Part shown: in pieces, positions 1-7,830 of the stretch | Numbering within the stretch: the first letter of the stretch is position 1 | Layout: the number at the start of each line of letters is the position of its first letter | Assembly (NCBI RefSeq): GCF_000317305.3 | Contig: NC_023036.2 | Coordinates: forward strand, 1,488,001-1,552,000 | Origin: Mycolicibacterium neoaurum VKM Ac-1815D | GTDB lineage: Bacteria > Actinomycetota > Actinomycetes > Mycobacteriales > Mycobacteriaceae | Length of the DNA stretch: 64,000 bases | Direction of reading: 5' to 3' | Notes under the pieces: model-generated | Seen by the model: the letters and a program-made list of their open reading frames with translations, nothing else | Database searches by the model: none | What the model was told of the DNA's origin: nothing | Program-made: the position numbers and the translations under genes

Positions 1-165
1 GCCGGGTTGGCGGTCGGGTTCTGGGACAACCCCGACGACCTGCGCGCGAACTGGCAGGAGGGCGAGCGCTGGAGCGCGCAGTGGTCCGAGCAGCAGCGTA
101 ACGACGGATACGCCGGCTGGCAGAAGGCCGTCAAGCGCACCCTCGATTGGGTCGACGTCTCCTAG
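1..165 (+). CDS. glpK: glycerol kinase, C-terminal end (partial)
   Basis: The first 54 codons read to a TAG stop and match the C-terminal tail of FGGY-family glycerol kinase ([15 protein letters not shown], then a W-x-K-A-V ending). The family phosphorylates glycerol to glycerol-3-phosphate in the cytosol. The start and catalytic domains lie left of the window. It converges on the GlcG/HbpS-like gene across a perfect hairpin, and a glycerol facilitator lies just beyond, which supports a glycerol-uptake role. The identification rests on a short tail, so another FGGY kinase cannot be fully excluded. Confidence 0.75.
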   Translation, partial: AGLAVGFWDNPDDLRANWQEGERWSAQWSEQQRNDGYAGWQKAVKRTLDWVDVS

Positions 166-191
166 CCGGTGACGGCGACAGTCAGGCGAAA

Positions 192-235
192 ACATTTCAG
201 CCCTGCGGATCCGCGGATCCGCAGGGCTGAAATGT
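192..235. terminator. perfect 44-bp palindrome, bidirectional terminator
   Basis: Positions 192-213 are the exact reverse complement of 214-235 (ACATTTCAGCCCTGCGGATC on the left arm). It lies between two convergent genes (glpK and the GlcG-like gene). It is flanked by A-rich and T-containing sequence on the outside, as expected for a hairpin that ends transcription from both sides. Confidence 0.75.
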
Positions 236-244
236 GTTGAGCGC

Positions 245-643
245 TCAGAGCGCGGCGACGCCGGCCTCGGCCACCGTGACGTCCTGTTCGACGCTGCCCG
301 CACTCACCCCGATCGCGCCGACGACCACGTCGTCGACGACCAGCGGGATACCGCCACCGAAGATCACCAGACCGCCGCTGGTCTGCTCCAGACCGTAGAG
401 CTCGGCCCCGGGCTGGGCGAGCGGCATCAGGGCACTGGTCGGAGCGTTCATCAGGATCGACGTCCGCGCCTTGCGGGTCGAGATGTCGATGCTCGCCTTG
501 ATGGCGCCGTCCATCCTGGCGAAGGCGATCAGATGCCCTCCGTCGTCGACGATGGCGATGTTCATCGGTTGGCCGATCTCGTCGGCTTTGGCGATGGCGG
601 CCGCCAGGACCGCCTGCGCTTTCTGTAGAGGTAGCGAGGTCAT
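245..643 (-). CDS. GlcG/HbpS family (DUF336) protein
   Basis: A 132-residue protein of the GlcG/HbpS fold, related to the C-terminal domain of PduO. Typical segments are NIAIVDDGGHLIAFARMDGA near residue 28 and the glycine-rich FGGGIPLVVDDVVVGAIGVSA near residue 95. Members bind haem or corrinoid-type ligands, or are found beside glycolate and diol catabolic genes; the precise role is unknown. ATG has an AAAGG ribosome site 6 nt upstream. Its place between glycerol kinase and the PduO-type adenosyltransferase suggests a function in the diol or cobalamin pathway. That is inference from context. Confidence 0.8.
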   Translation of the reverse strand: MTSLPLQKAQAVLAAAIAKADEIGQPMNIAIVDDGGHLIAFARMDGAIKASIDISTRKARTSILMNAPTSALMPLAQPGAELYGLEQTSGGLVIFGGGIPLVVDDVVVGAIGVSAGSVEQDVTVAEAGVAAL

Positions 644-727
644 CTAGGGCCTTTCGGAAATGGTTCGGCTGCAGGGAAATCGGGCAGCAGTAGGCAGTGT
701 TGATGGCACTGCCGATTCTAGGGCGCG

Positions 728-761
728 GCAGCCGGTGGGGGACAGGTTCGCCACCGGCTGC
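728..761. repeat. inverted repeat between divergent genes
   Basis: GCAGCCGGTGG (728-738) and CCACCGGCTGC (751-761) are perfect 11-bp arms around a 12-nt loop. They lie in the 261-bp gap between the leftward GlcG-like gene and rightward glpF. This could be an operator for both promoters or a hairpin in the leader. No factor can be assigned. Confidence 0.4.
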
Positions 762-904
762 TGACCGGTCCTAACCGAAAGTTCAGTATCGCGGACAGTA
801 AATCGGTTGGTAGCTCGGGTGAATCATCACATCCGCTGCCGGGGCGCGAATACTTTTCGTTGAATCGTCATCGCGATCGGGGCCCGTCAGGAGGATTGCT
901 GTCA

Positions 905-1618
905 GTGTCCAATATCGACATCTTCATTTGGGAGTTCCTCGGCACGGCGGTGCTGTGCCTCATCGGTAACGGTTCGGTTGCCGCCGTCGTCCTGAAGAAC
1001 TCCTACTCGCACGGCGGCGGGGGAGACTGGTTGGTCATCGTATTGGGTTGGGGCTTCGGTGTGTTCACCGGTGCCAGTATCGCCAGCCCGGCCGGTGGGC
1101 ATATCAACCCGGCGGTGACACTGGCGGTGGCGATATCCGGCGACGTGCCGTGGTCGAGTGTGCCGGTCTACTGGGCCGCACAGCTCGCCGGCGGCTTCGT
1201 CGGTGCGGTACTGGGCTGGGCGGTCTTCAAGCTGCAGTATGACAACAACGACGACAACAGCGGCACCCGCGGAATCTTCTGCACATATCCGGCGGTGCGC
1301 AACATCCCGTGGAACATCGTCACCGAAGTCATCGCGACCTTCGTGCTGATCTTCTGGGTGCTGACCAATCCTGCGGATGTCAACAGCGGATTGGGTTATG
1401 CGGCGGTCACATTCGTGGTCATGGCGATCGGCTTCGGGCTCGGTGGGCCGACCGGTTACGCGATCAACCCCGCCCGCGACCTCGGTCCGCGGATCGCCTA
1501 TGCCATCCTGCCGATCAAGGGCAAATCCGATGCCGGATGGGATTACGCGTGGGTGCCGGTGGTCGCGCCGCTGATCGGCGCAGGACTTGCCGCGGGCCTC
1601 GCCCTGGCGATCGTCTGA
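905..1618 (+). CDS. glpF: aquaporin / glycerol facilitator
   Basis: A 237-residue MIP-family channel for passive entry of glycerol or small diols. Both half-helix signatures are present: GHINPAVT (NPA at 68-70) and GYAINPARD (NPA at 188-190). The Asp after the second NPA-R is typical of glycerol facilitators rather than water channels. Six membrane spans can be traced. I chose GTG at 905 because AGGAGG (889-894) sits 10 nt upstream; an in-frame TTG at 860 has no such site and would add a charged, non-family leader. It heads a group with the adenosyltransferase and OsmC genes, so it likely feeds glycerol or propanediol to the dehydratase downstream. Confidence 0.88.
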   Translation: MSNIDIFIWEFLGTAVLCLIGNGSVAAVVLKNSYSHGGGGDWLVIVLGWGFGVFTGASIASPAGGHINPAVTLAVAISGDVPWSSVPVYWAAQLAGGFVGAVLGWAVFKLQYDNNDDNSGTRGIFCTYPAVRNIPWNIVTEVIATFVLIFWVLTNPADVNSGLGYAAVTFVVMAIGFGLGGPTGYAINPARDLGPRIAYAILPIKGKSDAGWDYAWVPVVAPLIGAGLAAGLALAIV

Positions 1619-1658
1619 ACTGGCACAGTCTGAACGAAGGGAGTGCGAGGTACACACC

Positions 1659-2255
1659 ATGGCAGTGCATTTGACCAGGATCTACACCAGAACCGGTGAT
1701 GCCGGGACGACCGCACTGGGGGACATGTCGCGGGTCGCGAAGGCCGATGTGCGTGTCGGCGCCTACGCCGACTGCGACGAGACCAACGCGGTGATCGGAA
1801 TGGCCATCGCCGCAGGCGGTGTGGGTCCGGCCACGGGGGCGGTGCTGCAGCACATCCAGAACGACCTGTTCGATGTGGGCGCGGATCTGTGCACCCCGAT
1901 CACACCGGACCCGGAGTACCCGCCGTTGCGGGTCACCGACGAACAGGTGTCGCAGCTGGAATCCTGGTGCGACGAGTTCAACGCGGGCCTGGCCAAGCTG
2001 AGTAGCTTCATCCTGCCTGGCGGCAGTACGGCCTCGGCCCATCTGCATCACGCTCGCACGGTCGCCCGCCGCGCCGAACGCAGCGCCTGGATGTTGGCAG
2101 GACAGGCAGAGGTCAACGATGCGGCCCTGCGGTACCTGAACCGGCTGTCCGATCTGTTGTTCATCCTCGCCCGTGTGGAGAATCCCGGGGGCGATGTGCT
2201 CTGGCAGCCCGGCGGCGAGCGTGCCGCGTCGGTTCCGCGTGACGAGGAGAGATGA
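1659..2255 (+). CDS. pduO: PduO-type ATP:cob(I)alamin adenosyltransferase
   Basis: A 198-residue enzyme that transfers the adenosyl group of ATP to cob(I)alamin, making the coenzyme needed by diol dehydratase and ethanolamine ammonia-lyase. The N-terminal ATP-binding motif TRIYTRTGDAGTTALGD and the RRAERSAW segment near residue 135 are diagnostic of the PduO/MMAB trimeric family. ATG at 1659 starts the conserved domain directly. It lies 40 nt after glpF and 1 nt before osmC, so the three are probably co-transcribed. It lacks the C-terminal haem-binding domain of enteric PduO; the separate GlcG-like gene at 245-643 is a relative of that domain. Confidence 0.9.
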   Translation: MAVHLTRIYTRTGDAGTTALGDMSRVAKADVRVGAYADCDETNAVIGMAIAAGGVGPATGAVLQHIQNDLFDVGADLCTPITPDPEYPPLRVTDEQVSQLESWCDEFNAGLAKLSSFILPGGSTASAHLHHARTVARRAERSAWMLAGQAEVNDAALRYLNRLSDLLFILARVENPGGDVLWQPGGERAASVPRDEER

Positions 2256-2256
2256 C

Positions 2257-2691
2257 ATGAGCGCACGACAGGCGATCGCGGAGTGGAACGGCGCATTGGT
2301 GACCGGTTCCGGCACGATTCAGCTGGCCACCTCCGGGCAGGGGCAGTTCCCCTACTCGCTGCCGGCACGGGCCGCAGACGCCGCCACGATGACCTCTCCC
2401 GAGGAATTGTTGGCTGCGGCATACGCGTCCTGTTATGCCATGCAGTTGACCGCCTTGCTCGACGCGGGCCCCGATGAGCCGGTCGGCCTGCACGTCGAAG
2501 TGGTGGTGACCCAGGGCGGCCCGGAGGTCGACTTCGGCATCGCCGACGTGGCGCTAACGGTACGCGGCCGCGGTATCGGCCGCAGCGCAGAAGAATTCGT
2601 CGGACTCGCACAGCAGGCAGCCCAGGTCTGCCCGGTCGGCCGCGCACTGGCCACGGTGCCCAAGACCGTGGACGCCGCCCTGCAGAGCTGA
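2257..2691 (+). CDS. OsmC/Ohr family peroxide reductase
   Basis: A 144-residue OsmC-fold protein. The two reactive cysteines are visible in YASCYAMQL and VCPVGRAL, the arrangement used by thiol peroxidases that reduce organic hydroperoxides. ATG begins 1 nt after the pduO stop (TGACATG), so the two are tightly coupled. Pairing with a B12 pathway suggests protection of the cobalamin enzymes or of the cell from reactive by-products. This is inferred from position only. The gene converges with the SUMT gene 14 nt away. Confidence 0.82.
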   Translation: MSARQAIAEWNGALVTGSGTIQLATSGQGQFPYSLPARAADAATMTSPEELLAAAYASCYAMQLTALLDAGPDEPVGLHVEVVVTQGGPEVDFGIADVALTVRGRGIGRSAEEFVGLAQQAAQVCPVGRALATVPKTVDAALQS

Positions 2692-2705
2692 ACCGCGAGA
2701 GCGGG

Positions 2706-3842
2706 TCAGGCGTGTGTCTGTGCGACCCGCTGCGCAGGCGCCCGGCCGGGTACGAACCCGGCGACCGCGCCGATGACCGTTGTCGCGGGCGGTTCGATAC
2801 CTGCCGCGCGGGCCAGCCCGGCGATCGTGCCCAGCGTGCCGCGCACCTCGTGCTGGCTGGACAGGCTGCCGTCGGCGATGACCGCGGCCGGGGTGGCCGG
2901 GTCCATCCCCGCCGCGGTCAACGCCGCGGCGATGGACGCCAGGTTGGCGACCGCCATCATCAACACCAAGGTCGTATTGGCATGTGCGAGCGCGGCGTAG
3001 TCGACGGTGCACTCGGGATGCCCGGGAGGCACATGGCCGGACACCACGGTGAAACCTTGGGTGAGCCCGCGATGGGTAACCGGGATCAGGGCCGATGCCG
3101 GTGCGGCGATCGCCGAGCTGACACCGGGGATCACCTCGACCGGCACACCGGCCTGGACGCAATGGTCGAGCTCCTCGCCGCCGCGGCCGAAGACGAACCC
3201 GTCACCCCCTTTGAGGCGCACCACCACCTGGCCGTCGAGCGCCCGGGAGACCAGCAGCGCATTGATGTCCCATTGTTCGGTGCGCCGCCCACCGGGGATC
3301 TTCGAAACGTCGATGATGTCGGCATGCGGGGCAAGCCGTTTCAACGCGCTGACCGGGGCGAGTCGATCGGTGACGACGGTATCGGCGGCGACGATGGCGT
3401 CCCGGCCGGCGACGGTGAGCAGGCTGGGGTCCCCAGGACCGCCACCGACCAGGATCACCCGGCCCATGCCCGGTCGCCCGGCGCGCTGTCCGCTCGGCCC
3501 GTTGTCGATGACGCAGAGCACCGCAAGCTCGCGTGCCGTCTCGGCGATCCACCGGTTGTGGTCTTCGTCATCGGTGGAGGCGAAAATCATTGCCGCCGAG
3601 TCGATATCGCCGGGCTGGATGCTCCGATACAGGACGGTGGCCAGGCCGCGCTCGGCGAGGTCGCTCAGATACGGCGTGGCGTGTGTGCCGATCACCGTGA
3701 CCAACGCGCCCGCCTCCAACAGTTCGGCCACGGTGACGGCCGCACGGGCGGTGGCTCCGACGACCGTCACGCGATGTCCGCGTAGCGCCAGTTCGACCGG
3801 CAGCGTGCACGGCACCCGCGTCGGGGGAGAGCTCGTGGTCAT
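2706..3842 (-). CDS. cobA: uroporphyrinogen-III C-methyltransferase with degenerate CysG N-terminal domain
   Basis: A 378-residue protein. Residues ~128-365 are a complete SUMT domain (VILVGGGPGDPSLLT, then VVRLKGGDGFVFGRGGEE), which methylates uroporphyrinogen III to precorrin-2 for sirohaem or cobalamin. Residues 18-115 resemble the NAD-binding part of sirohaem synthase. The glycine-rich loop is altered (VVGATARAA instead of VVGGGxVA), and the segment between the two domains is much shorter than in enteric CysG. Precorrin-2 dehydrogenase activity is therefore doubtful. It is last in a leftward group with the LuxR and FhuF-like genes and lies within a B12-dependent region, so a supply of corrin precursor is plausible. 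Confidence 0.82.
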   Translation of the reverse strand: MTTSSPPTRVPCTLPVELALRGHRVTVVGATARAAVTVAELLEAGALVTVIGTHATPYLSDLAERGLATVLYRSIQPGDIDSAAMIFASTDDEDHNRWIAETARELAVLCVIDNGPSGQRAGRPGMGRVILVGGGPGDPSLLTVAGRDAIVAADTVVTDRLAPVSALKRLAPHADIIDVSKIPGGRRTEQWDINALLVSRALDGQVVVRLKGGDGFVFGRGGEELDHCVQAGVPVEVIPGVSSAIAAPASALIPVTHRGLTQGFTVVSGHVPPGHPECTVDYAALAHANTTLVLMMAVANLASIAAALTAAGMDPATPAAVIADGSLSSQHEVRGTLGTIAGLARAAGIEPPATTVIGAVAGFVPGRAPAQRVAQTHA

Positions 3843-3893
3843 CGTGGATTCCTCGGGTCGTGGTGGTCGGCCGGTGTCGCGTCGGGGATGCCT

Positions 3894-4640
3894 TCACCCG
3901 GTGGCGTCCGCACCGCGCAGGGCCGCCGCGATCAGCGCGGCGCGTTTGTGCACCCCGAACTTGTTCATGATGTTGTGCAGATGGAACTTGACCGTCGCCT
4001 CCGAAACGAACAATCGACCGGCGATGGTGCGATTGTCCAGGCCCTCGACCAGTTCGTTGAGGACATCCCGTTCGCGGGCGGTGAGCAGTCTGGTGTCGCC
4101 CGCGGTGCGGGACACCGGAGGGGAGCGCAACTCGGTGATCAGCGACTGCACGCTGAGGGCGTCGAGGGCGGGCTGCCCGCTGACGACCTTGGCGAAGGTG
4201 GCTCGCAGGTCGGTGGCCGGTGAGCGGCGGTCCACCAGCGCGTCGGCGCCGGCACGCAGCAGCTCGACGGTGTTGATATCGGCGTGCTCACTGTCGGTCA
4301 CCACGACCACCTTCACCGTGCTGTCCAGTTCGGTCAGCAAATCGGTCAACGTGCCCGTCGGCGGCATTCCCAGGACCAGCAGCTCTGGTTGCAGCAGCCG
4401 GATGCGTTCGGCGAGCTCGGGACCGTGTCGAAGATCACCGACGAAGTGGATCTCTTCGATACAGGACATCACATGGGTCAAACCGTGCCGGACCAGTTCA
4501 TCGTCGATGACCAGGGTGGTTCGCAGTCGCTGGTGATCGGTCAAAGTGCCACGGACACTGGCTATTTCATATGCGTTGCTGGTGCCACTACGGCGTCGTG
4601 GCGGTGGAATCGGGACGTATCGGTGGGGTGACAAACTCAT
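3894..4640 (-). CDS. LuxR/NarL-type regulator with degenerate receiver domain
   Basis: A 248-residue DNA-binding regulator. Residues ~41-165 have the layout of a response-regulator receiver with the acidic pair intact (LVIDDELVRHG, D46/D47). The phospho-acceptor Asp is replaced by Gly (LLVLGMPPTG, G91), and the conserved Lys near the end of the domain is missing (GADALVDR). Residues ~178-240 are a LuxR helix-turn-helix (TARERDVLNELVEG, VSEATVKFHLHNIM). I chose ATG at 4640, which has a GGAG site; longer frames would run into the FhuF-like gene. Control must differ from classical phosphorylation. It is a candidate regulator of the divergent diol-dehydratase operon. Confidence 0.85.
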   Translation of the reverse strand: MSLSPHRYVPIPPPRRRSGTSNAYEIASVRGTLTDHQRLRTTLVIDDELVRHGLTHVMSCIEEIHFVGDLRHGPELAERIRLLQPELLVLGMPPTGTLTDLLTELDSTVKVVVVTDSEHADINTVELLRAGADALVDRRSPATDLRATFAKVVSGQPALDALSVQSLITELRSPPVSRTAGDTRLLTARERDVLNELVEGLDNRTIAGRLFVSEATVKFHLHNIMNKFGVHKRAALIAAALRGADATG

Positions 4641-4726
4641 GACTGACTCCGTCCTGCCATTGGCGGCCGAAGGATAGCGATGATGGCGTTGCAGCAACGT
4701 TGCACGGATCTGCGAGCCGCACCGGC

Positions 4727-5443
4727 TCATGATCGGGCGGCGGGTAGGACGCAGTCTCCGCAGAGCCCGCCGCCGGGTGCCTGATAAAACAGGCAGCAAC
4801 TGTTCCGGGTGAAGGTGCCCCGCCCGAAATCGCCGGTGTCACGTAGCGGCGTATGCCGGGTCAGCGCAGCGACCAGGTCCCTGCCCGCGGCTTCGAGGTC
4901 CGGGCGGGTCATCGCCAGGACGGTGACCGCGCCGTTGGCCGCTGATGTCAGATTTCCCAGCGCCACCCGCGTCGGCAGCCCGGTCACCGCGCGGAGCGTG
5001 TCGTGCAAGGGGTCGAAGAGATCGGGCAGCAGCGCGCAGATCGCCGCGCCGGCAGCTGCCGGATCCTCGGTGGCTCGTAGTTCGTCGACGGTGGTGCCGA
5101 AATCCGGGTGGTGCGCGCTGACCCGGTAGAACACGTTGTCCGCCACCAGGATCGGAATGCGTTGATGACACAGTGCCGAACCGACCAGCGGGGACAGCAG
5201 CCGCGCGGCGACGCCCAACTGGAACGATGATGCGGCCACGCGCACCGGGATCGACTCGACGTCGACCGCCATCGATGCCGCGATCGCCGCCCTGGTTGCG
5301 GAGACGAACCAGCGCGTCGTCTCCGGGTCGGCCAACCGCGCGAGCTCCACAGAGTCGGGGTCATCCAGGGTCTTCAGTGCGAAGTACCCGCCGAGCCGCG
5401 GCAGCTCGGAAAGGGCATCGACGACTGTGTGGCGACTGTCCAT
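4727..5443 (-). CDS. FhuF-like (2Fe-2S) ferric reductase family protein
   Basis: A 238-residue protein ending in the FhuF iron-sulphur motif C-C-x10-C-x2-C (CC at 216-217, CGDC at 228-231). FhuF proteins reduce ferric siderophores at the membrane or in the cytosol. The rest of the chain is alanine-rich and has no clear membrane span. It is the first gene of a leftward group (FhuF-like, LuxR, SUMT) and is divergent from the diol-dehydratase operon. Here it could act in iron release or in reducing cobalamin before adenosylation; the latter is only a guess from context. Confidence 0.75.
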   Translation of the reverse strand: MDSRHTVVDALSELPRLGGYFALKTLDDPDSVELARLADPETTRWFVSATRAAIAASMAVDVESIPVRVAASSFQLGVAARLLSPLVGSALCHQRIPILVADNVFYRVSAHHPDFGTTVDELRATEDPAAAGAAICALLPDLFDPLHDTLRAVTGLPTRVALGNLTSAANGAVTVLAMTRPDLEAAGRDLVAALTRHTPLRDTGDFGRGTFTRNSCCLFYQAPGGGLCGDCVLPAARS

Positions 5444-5548
5444 CAGGCACCGACCCTAGCCACAACCGGCCACCGCCCGTGATCGCGTCCACGCATTCCG
5501 GTGCCGACAACTAGCCGAACGGTCAGTGCGATGCCCTCCGGGTGGACG

Positions 5549-5606
5549 GTGCAACCCTCGTGCAACGTGACGGGCGACACAATGGGCGACACGTGCAGGG
5601 CGACAC
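5549..5606. promoter_or_regulatory. iterated direct repeats upstream of the diol-dehydratase operon
   Basis: Two GTGCAAC copies (5549-5555, 5560-5566; 11-bp period) are followed by three GGGCGACAC copies (5572-5580, 5584-5592, 5598-5606; 12- and 14-bp periods). Spacing near a helical turn, in the 215-bp divergent gap before the small-subunit gene, suggests multiple binding sites for a regulator. The LuxR protein at 3894-4640 is the nearest candidate. No B12 riboswitch box was seen here. Confidence 0.45.
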
Positions 5607-5658
5607 GTCACACACCCCGCGGCGGAGCGCCTCCCGCCCCGAACCTTTGGGAGAGTTC

Positions 5659-6087
5659 ATGACGGAACCAAACCTGGACCCGGCGGTGGACTACCCGCTG
5701 AGCGTGCACCGAAGTGATCTGCTGTTCACCCCGACCGGTAAGCCGTTCGACGCGGTCACCATGGATGCGGTGATCGCCGGTGACATCGAGGCCGCCGATC
5801 TGCGCATCACCCCGGAAGCGCTGCGCCTGCAGGCGCAGATCGCCGAGAAGGCCGGGCGTACCCAGATCGGGGCGAACATGCGGCGGGCCGCCGAGATGAC
5901 GGTCATCTCCGATGAGCGGGTCTTGCAGATCTACAACGCGCTGCGTCCCAACGCATCGACGAAGGCCGAACTCGATGCCATCGCCGACGAACTGCTCGAC
6001 ACCTACAACGCCGAGCATCTCGCCACCTTGGTGCGTGAGGCCGCCGACGTCTACGAACGCCGCGACATCTTGGCCGAAAGCGAATAG
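5659..6087 (+). CDS. pduE: diol/glycerol dehydratase small (gamma) subunit
   Basis: A 142-residue small subunit of the adenosylcobalamin-dependent diol dehydratase, which converts 1,2-propanediol or glycerol to the aldehyde and water. Recognisable family segments are DLRITPEALRLQAQIAE, NMRRAAEMTVISDERVLQIY and LVREAADVYERRDIL. GGGAGA precedes ATG 5659 by about 5 nt. It is shorter than enteric PduE (~173 residues) because it lacks the N-terminal extension. It precedes the large subunit by 13 nt, whereas the usual order is large-medium-small. Confidence 0.92.
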   Translation: MTEPNLDPAVDYPLSVHRSDLLFTPTGKPFDAVTMDAVIAGDIEAADLRITPEALRLQAQIAEKAGRTQIGANMRRAAEMTVISDERVLQIYNALRPNASTKAELDAIADELLDTYNAEHLATLVREAADVYERRDILAESE

Positions 6088-6100
6088 GAGCCCCTGGACA

Positions 6101-7828
6101 ATGACCGCTTCAGCAGTCCCGCACGATCCCGCCACCGGCAAGGATGGTGTCCGCCACTCGCACCGCACGATGTTGTTGGGGGACCGCCCGGTCAACCTCG
6201 ACGGCTTCGTGGAGGAATGGCCCGAGGTCGGCATGGTCGCCATGGAAAGCGCCTTTGATCCGGAGCCCAGCGTCCGGGTCGAAGGCGGCGTCATTGTCGA
6301 GATGGACGGGGTGGCGCGAGCCGATTTCGACTTCATCGACCAGTTCATCGCCGATAAGGCGATCGACGTCGAGACCACCGAGGCCTCGATGGCGATTCCG
6401 GCGGCCGAGATCGCGATGATGTTGGTCAACCCCACCGTCACCCGCGCCGAGGTCATCGCGGTGACCAAGGGTCTGACACCGGCGAAGCTGCTGGCGGTGG
6501 CCAAGACGTTGAACATCGTCGAGATCATGATGGCGATGCAGAAGATGCGGGCCCGCCGCACGCCGGCCAACCAGGCCCACTGCACGAGCGCGCGGGACAA
6601 CCCGGTGCAGGTGGTCTGCGAGGCGGCCGAGGCATCCATTCGCGGATTCGCGGAGATGGAAACGACTTTGGGCGTGGTGCGCTACGCGCCGCTGGTGGCC
6701 ATGGCACAGCAGATCGGCAGCCAGGTGGGCACCGGCGGACCATTGACCCAGTGCGCGCTCGAAGAGGCCACCGAACTGGATCTCGGTATGCGCGGGATCA
6801 CCGCCTACGCCGAGACGATCTCGGTGTACGGCACCGAGCCGGTGTTCGTCGACGGTGATGACACGCCGTACTCCAAGGCGTTCCTGGCCTCGGCCTACGC
6901 GTCGCGCGGGATAAAGATGCGCTTCACCTCGGGCACCGGCTCGGAGGTCCAGATGGGCAATGCGCAGGGTAAGTCCATGCTGTACTTGGAGATTCGTTGC
7001 ATCCTGGTGACCAAGGGTGCCGGCGTACAGGGTCTGCAGAACGGATCGATCTCCTGTATCGGTGTGCCCGGCGCGGTGCCGGGTGGCATCCGTGCGGTGG
7101 CCGCCGAGAACCTGATCGCCTCGGCGGTGGACCTGGAATGTGCTTCGGGCAACGACCAGTCGTTCTCGCATTCGCCGATGCGCCGGACCGCGCGGCTGAT
7201 GCCCCAGATGATGCCGGGGACGGACTTCGTCTGCTCGGGCTACTCGGCGGTCCCGAACTACGACAACATGTTCGCCGGATCGAACCTCGACAGCGACGAC
7301 TTCGACGATTTCAACACCATCCAGCGTGACCTGCAGATCGACGGGGGTCTGCGCCACGTCAAGGAAGCCGACATCCTGGCCGTGCGCACCCGCGCGGCGA
7401 AGGCATTGCAGGCGGTGTTCGCCCACCTCGACCTGCCGCCGATCAGCGATGCCGAGATCGATGCCGCGGTGTACGCCAACGGCAGTCGCGAGTGCATCCC
7501 GCGTGATGTGCTGGAGGATCTCAAGGGTGCCCAGCAGGTGATGGACCGCGGTATCACCGGCCTGGATCTGGTCAAGGCGCTTGAGGCCACCGGATTCTCC
7601 GATATCGCGCGGAACCTGTTCACCGTTCTGCGGCAGCGTATTTCCGGTGATCTGTTGCAGACATCGGCGATCATGACGCGTGACCTGCAACCGTTGTCGG
7701 CGGTCAACGATGCCAACGATTACAACGGCCCGGACACCGGCTACCGACCCTCGGGGGCGCGGTGGGAGGAAATGAAGCGACTGCGCCATGTGACCAGCGC
7801 TGCCAACCCGGAAATGGAGGTGGAGTGA
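6101..7828 (+). CDS. pduC: diol/glycerol dehydratase large (alpha) subunit
   Basis: A 575-residue catalytic TIM-barrel subunit of the B12-dependent diol dehydratase, very close to Klebsiella PduC along its whole length with a constant +17 offset. All active-site positions are retained: Q141/H143 (RRTPANQAH), E170 (AEMETT), E221/T222/S224 (YAETISVYG), Q296 (GLQNG), S301 (S318 here), D335 and Q336 (GNDQ), S362 (CSGYS). A classical diol/glycerol substrate is therefore likely. ATG 6101 has AGGAG 10 nt upstream. The medium subunit begins 2 nt after the stop. Confidence 0.95.
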   Translation: MTASAVPHDPATGKDGVRHSHRTMLLGDRPVNLDGFVEEWPEVGMVAMESAFDPEPSVRVEGGVIVEMDGVARADFDFIDQFIADKAIDVETTEASMAIPAAEIAMMLVNPTVTRAEVIAVTKGLTPAKLLAVAKTLNIVEIMMAMQKMRARRTPANQAHCTSARDNPVQVVCEAAEASIRGFAEMETTLGVVRYAPLVAMAQQIGSQVGTGGPLTQCALEEATELDLGMRGITAYAETISVYGTEPVFVDGDDTPYSKAFLASAYASRGIKMRFTSGTGSEVQMGNAQGKSMLYLEIRCILVTKGAGVQGLQNGSISCIGVPGAVPGGIRAVAAENLIASAVDLECASGNDQSFSHSPMRRTARLMPQMMPGTDFVCSGYSAVPNYDNMFAGSNLDSDDFDDFNTIQRDLQIDGGLRHVKEADILAVRTRAAKALQAVFAHLDLPPISDAEIDAAVYANGSRECIPRDVLEDLKGAQQVMDRGITGLDLVKALEATGFSDIARNLFTVLRQRISGDLLQTSAIMTRDLQPLSAVNDANDYNGPDTGYRPSGARWEEMKRLRHVTSAANPEMEVE

Positions 7829-7830
7829 CC

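Noticed and set aside
5444..5658. Possible cobalamin riboswitch before the diol dehydratase operon
   Set aside because: No B12-box consensus or compatible stem arrangement could be found; only direct repeats are visible.
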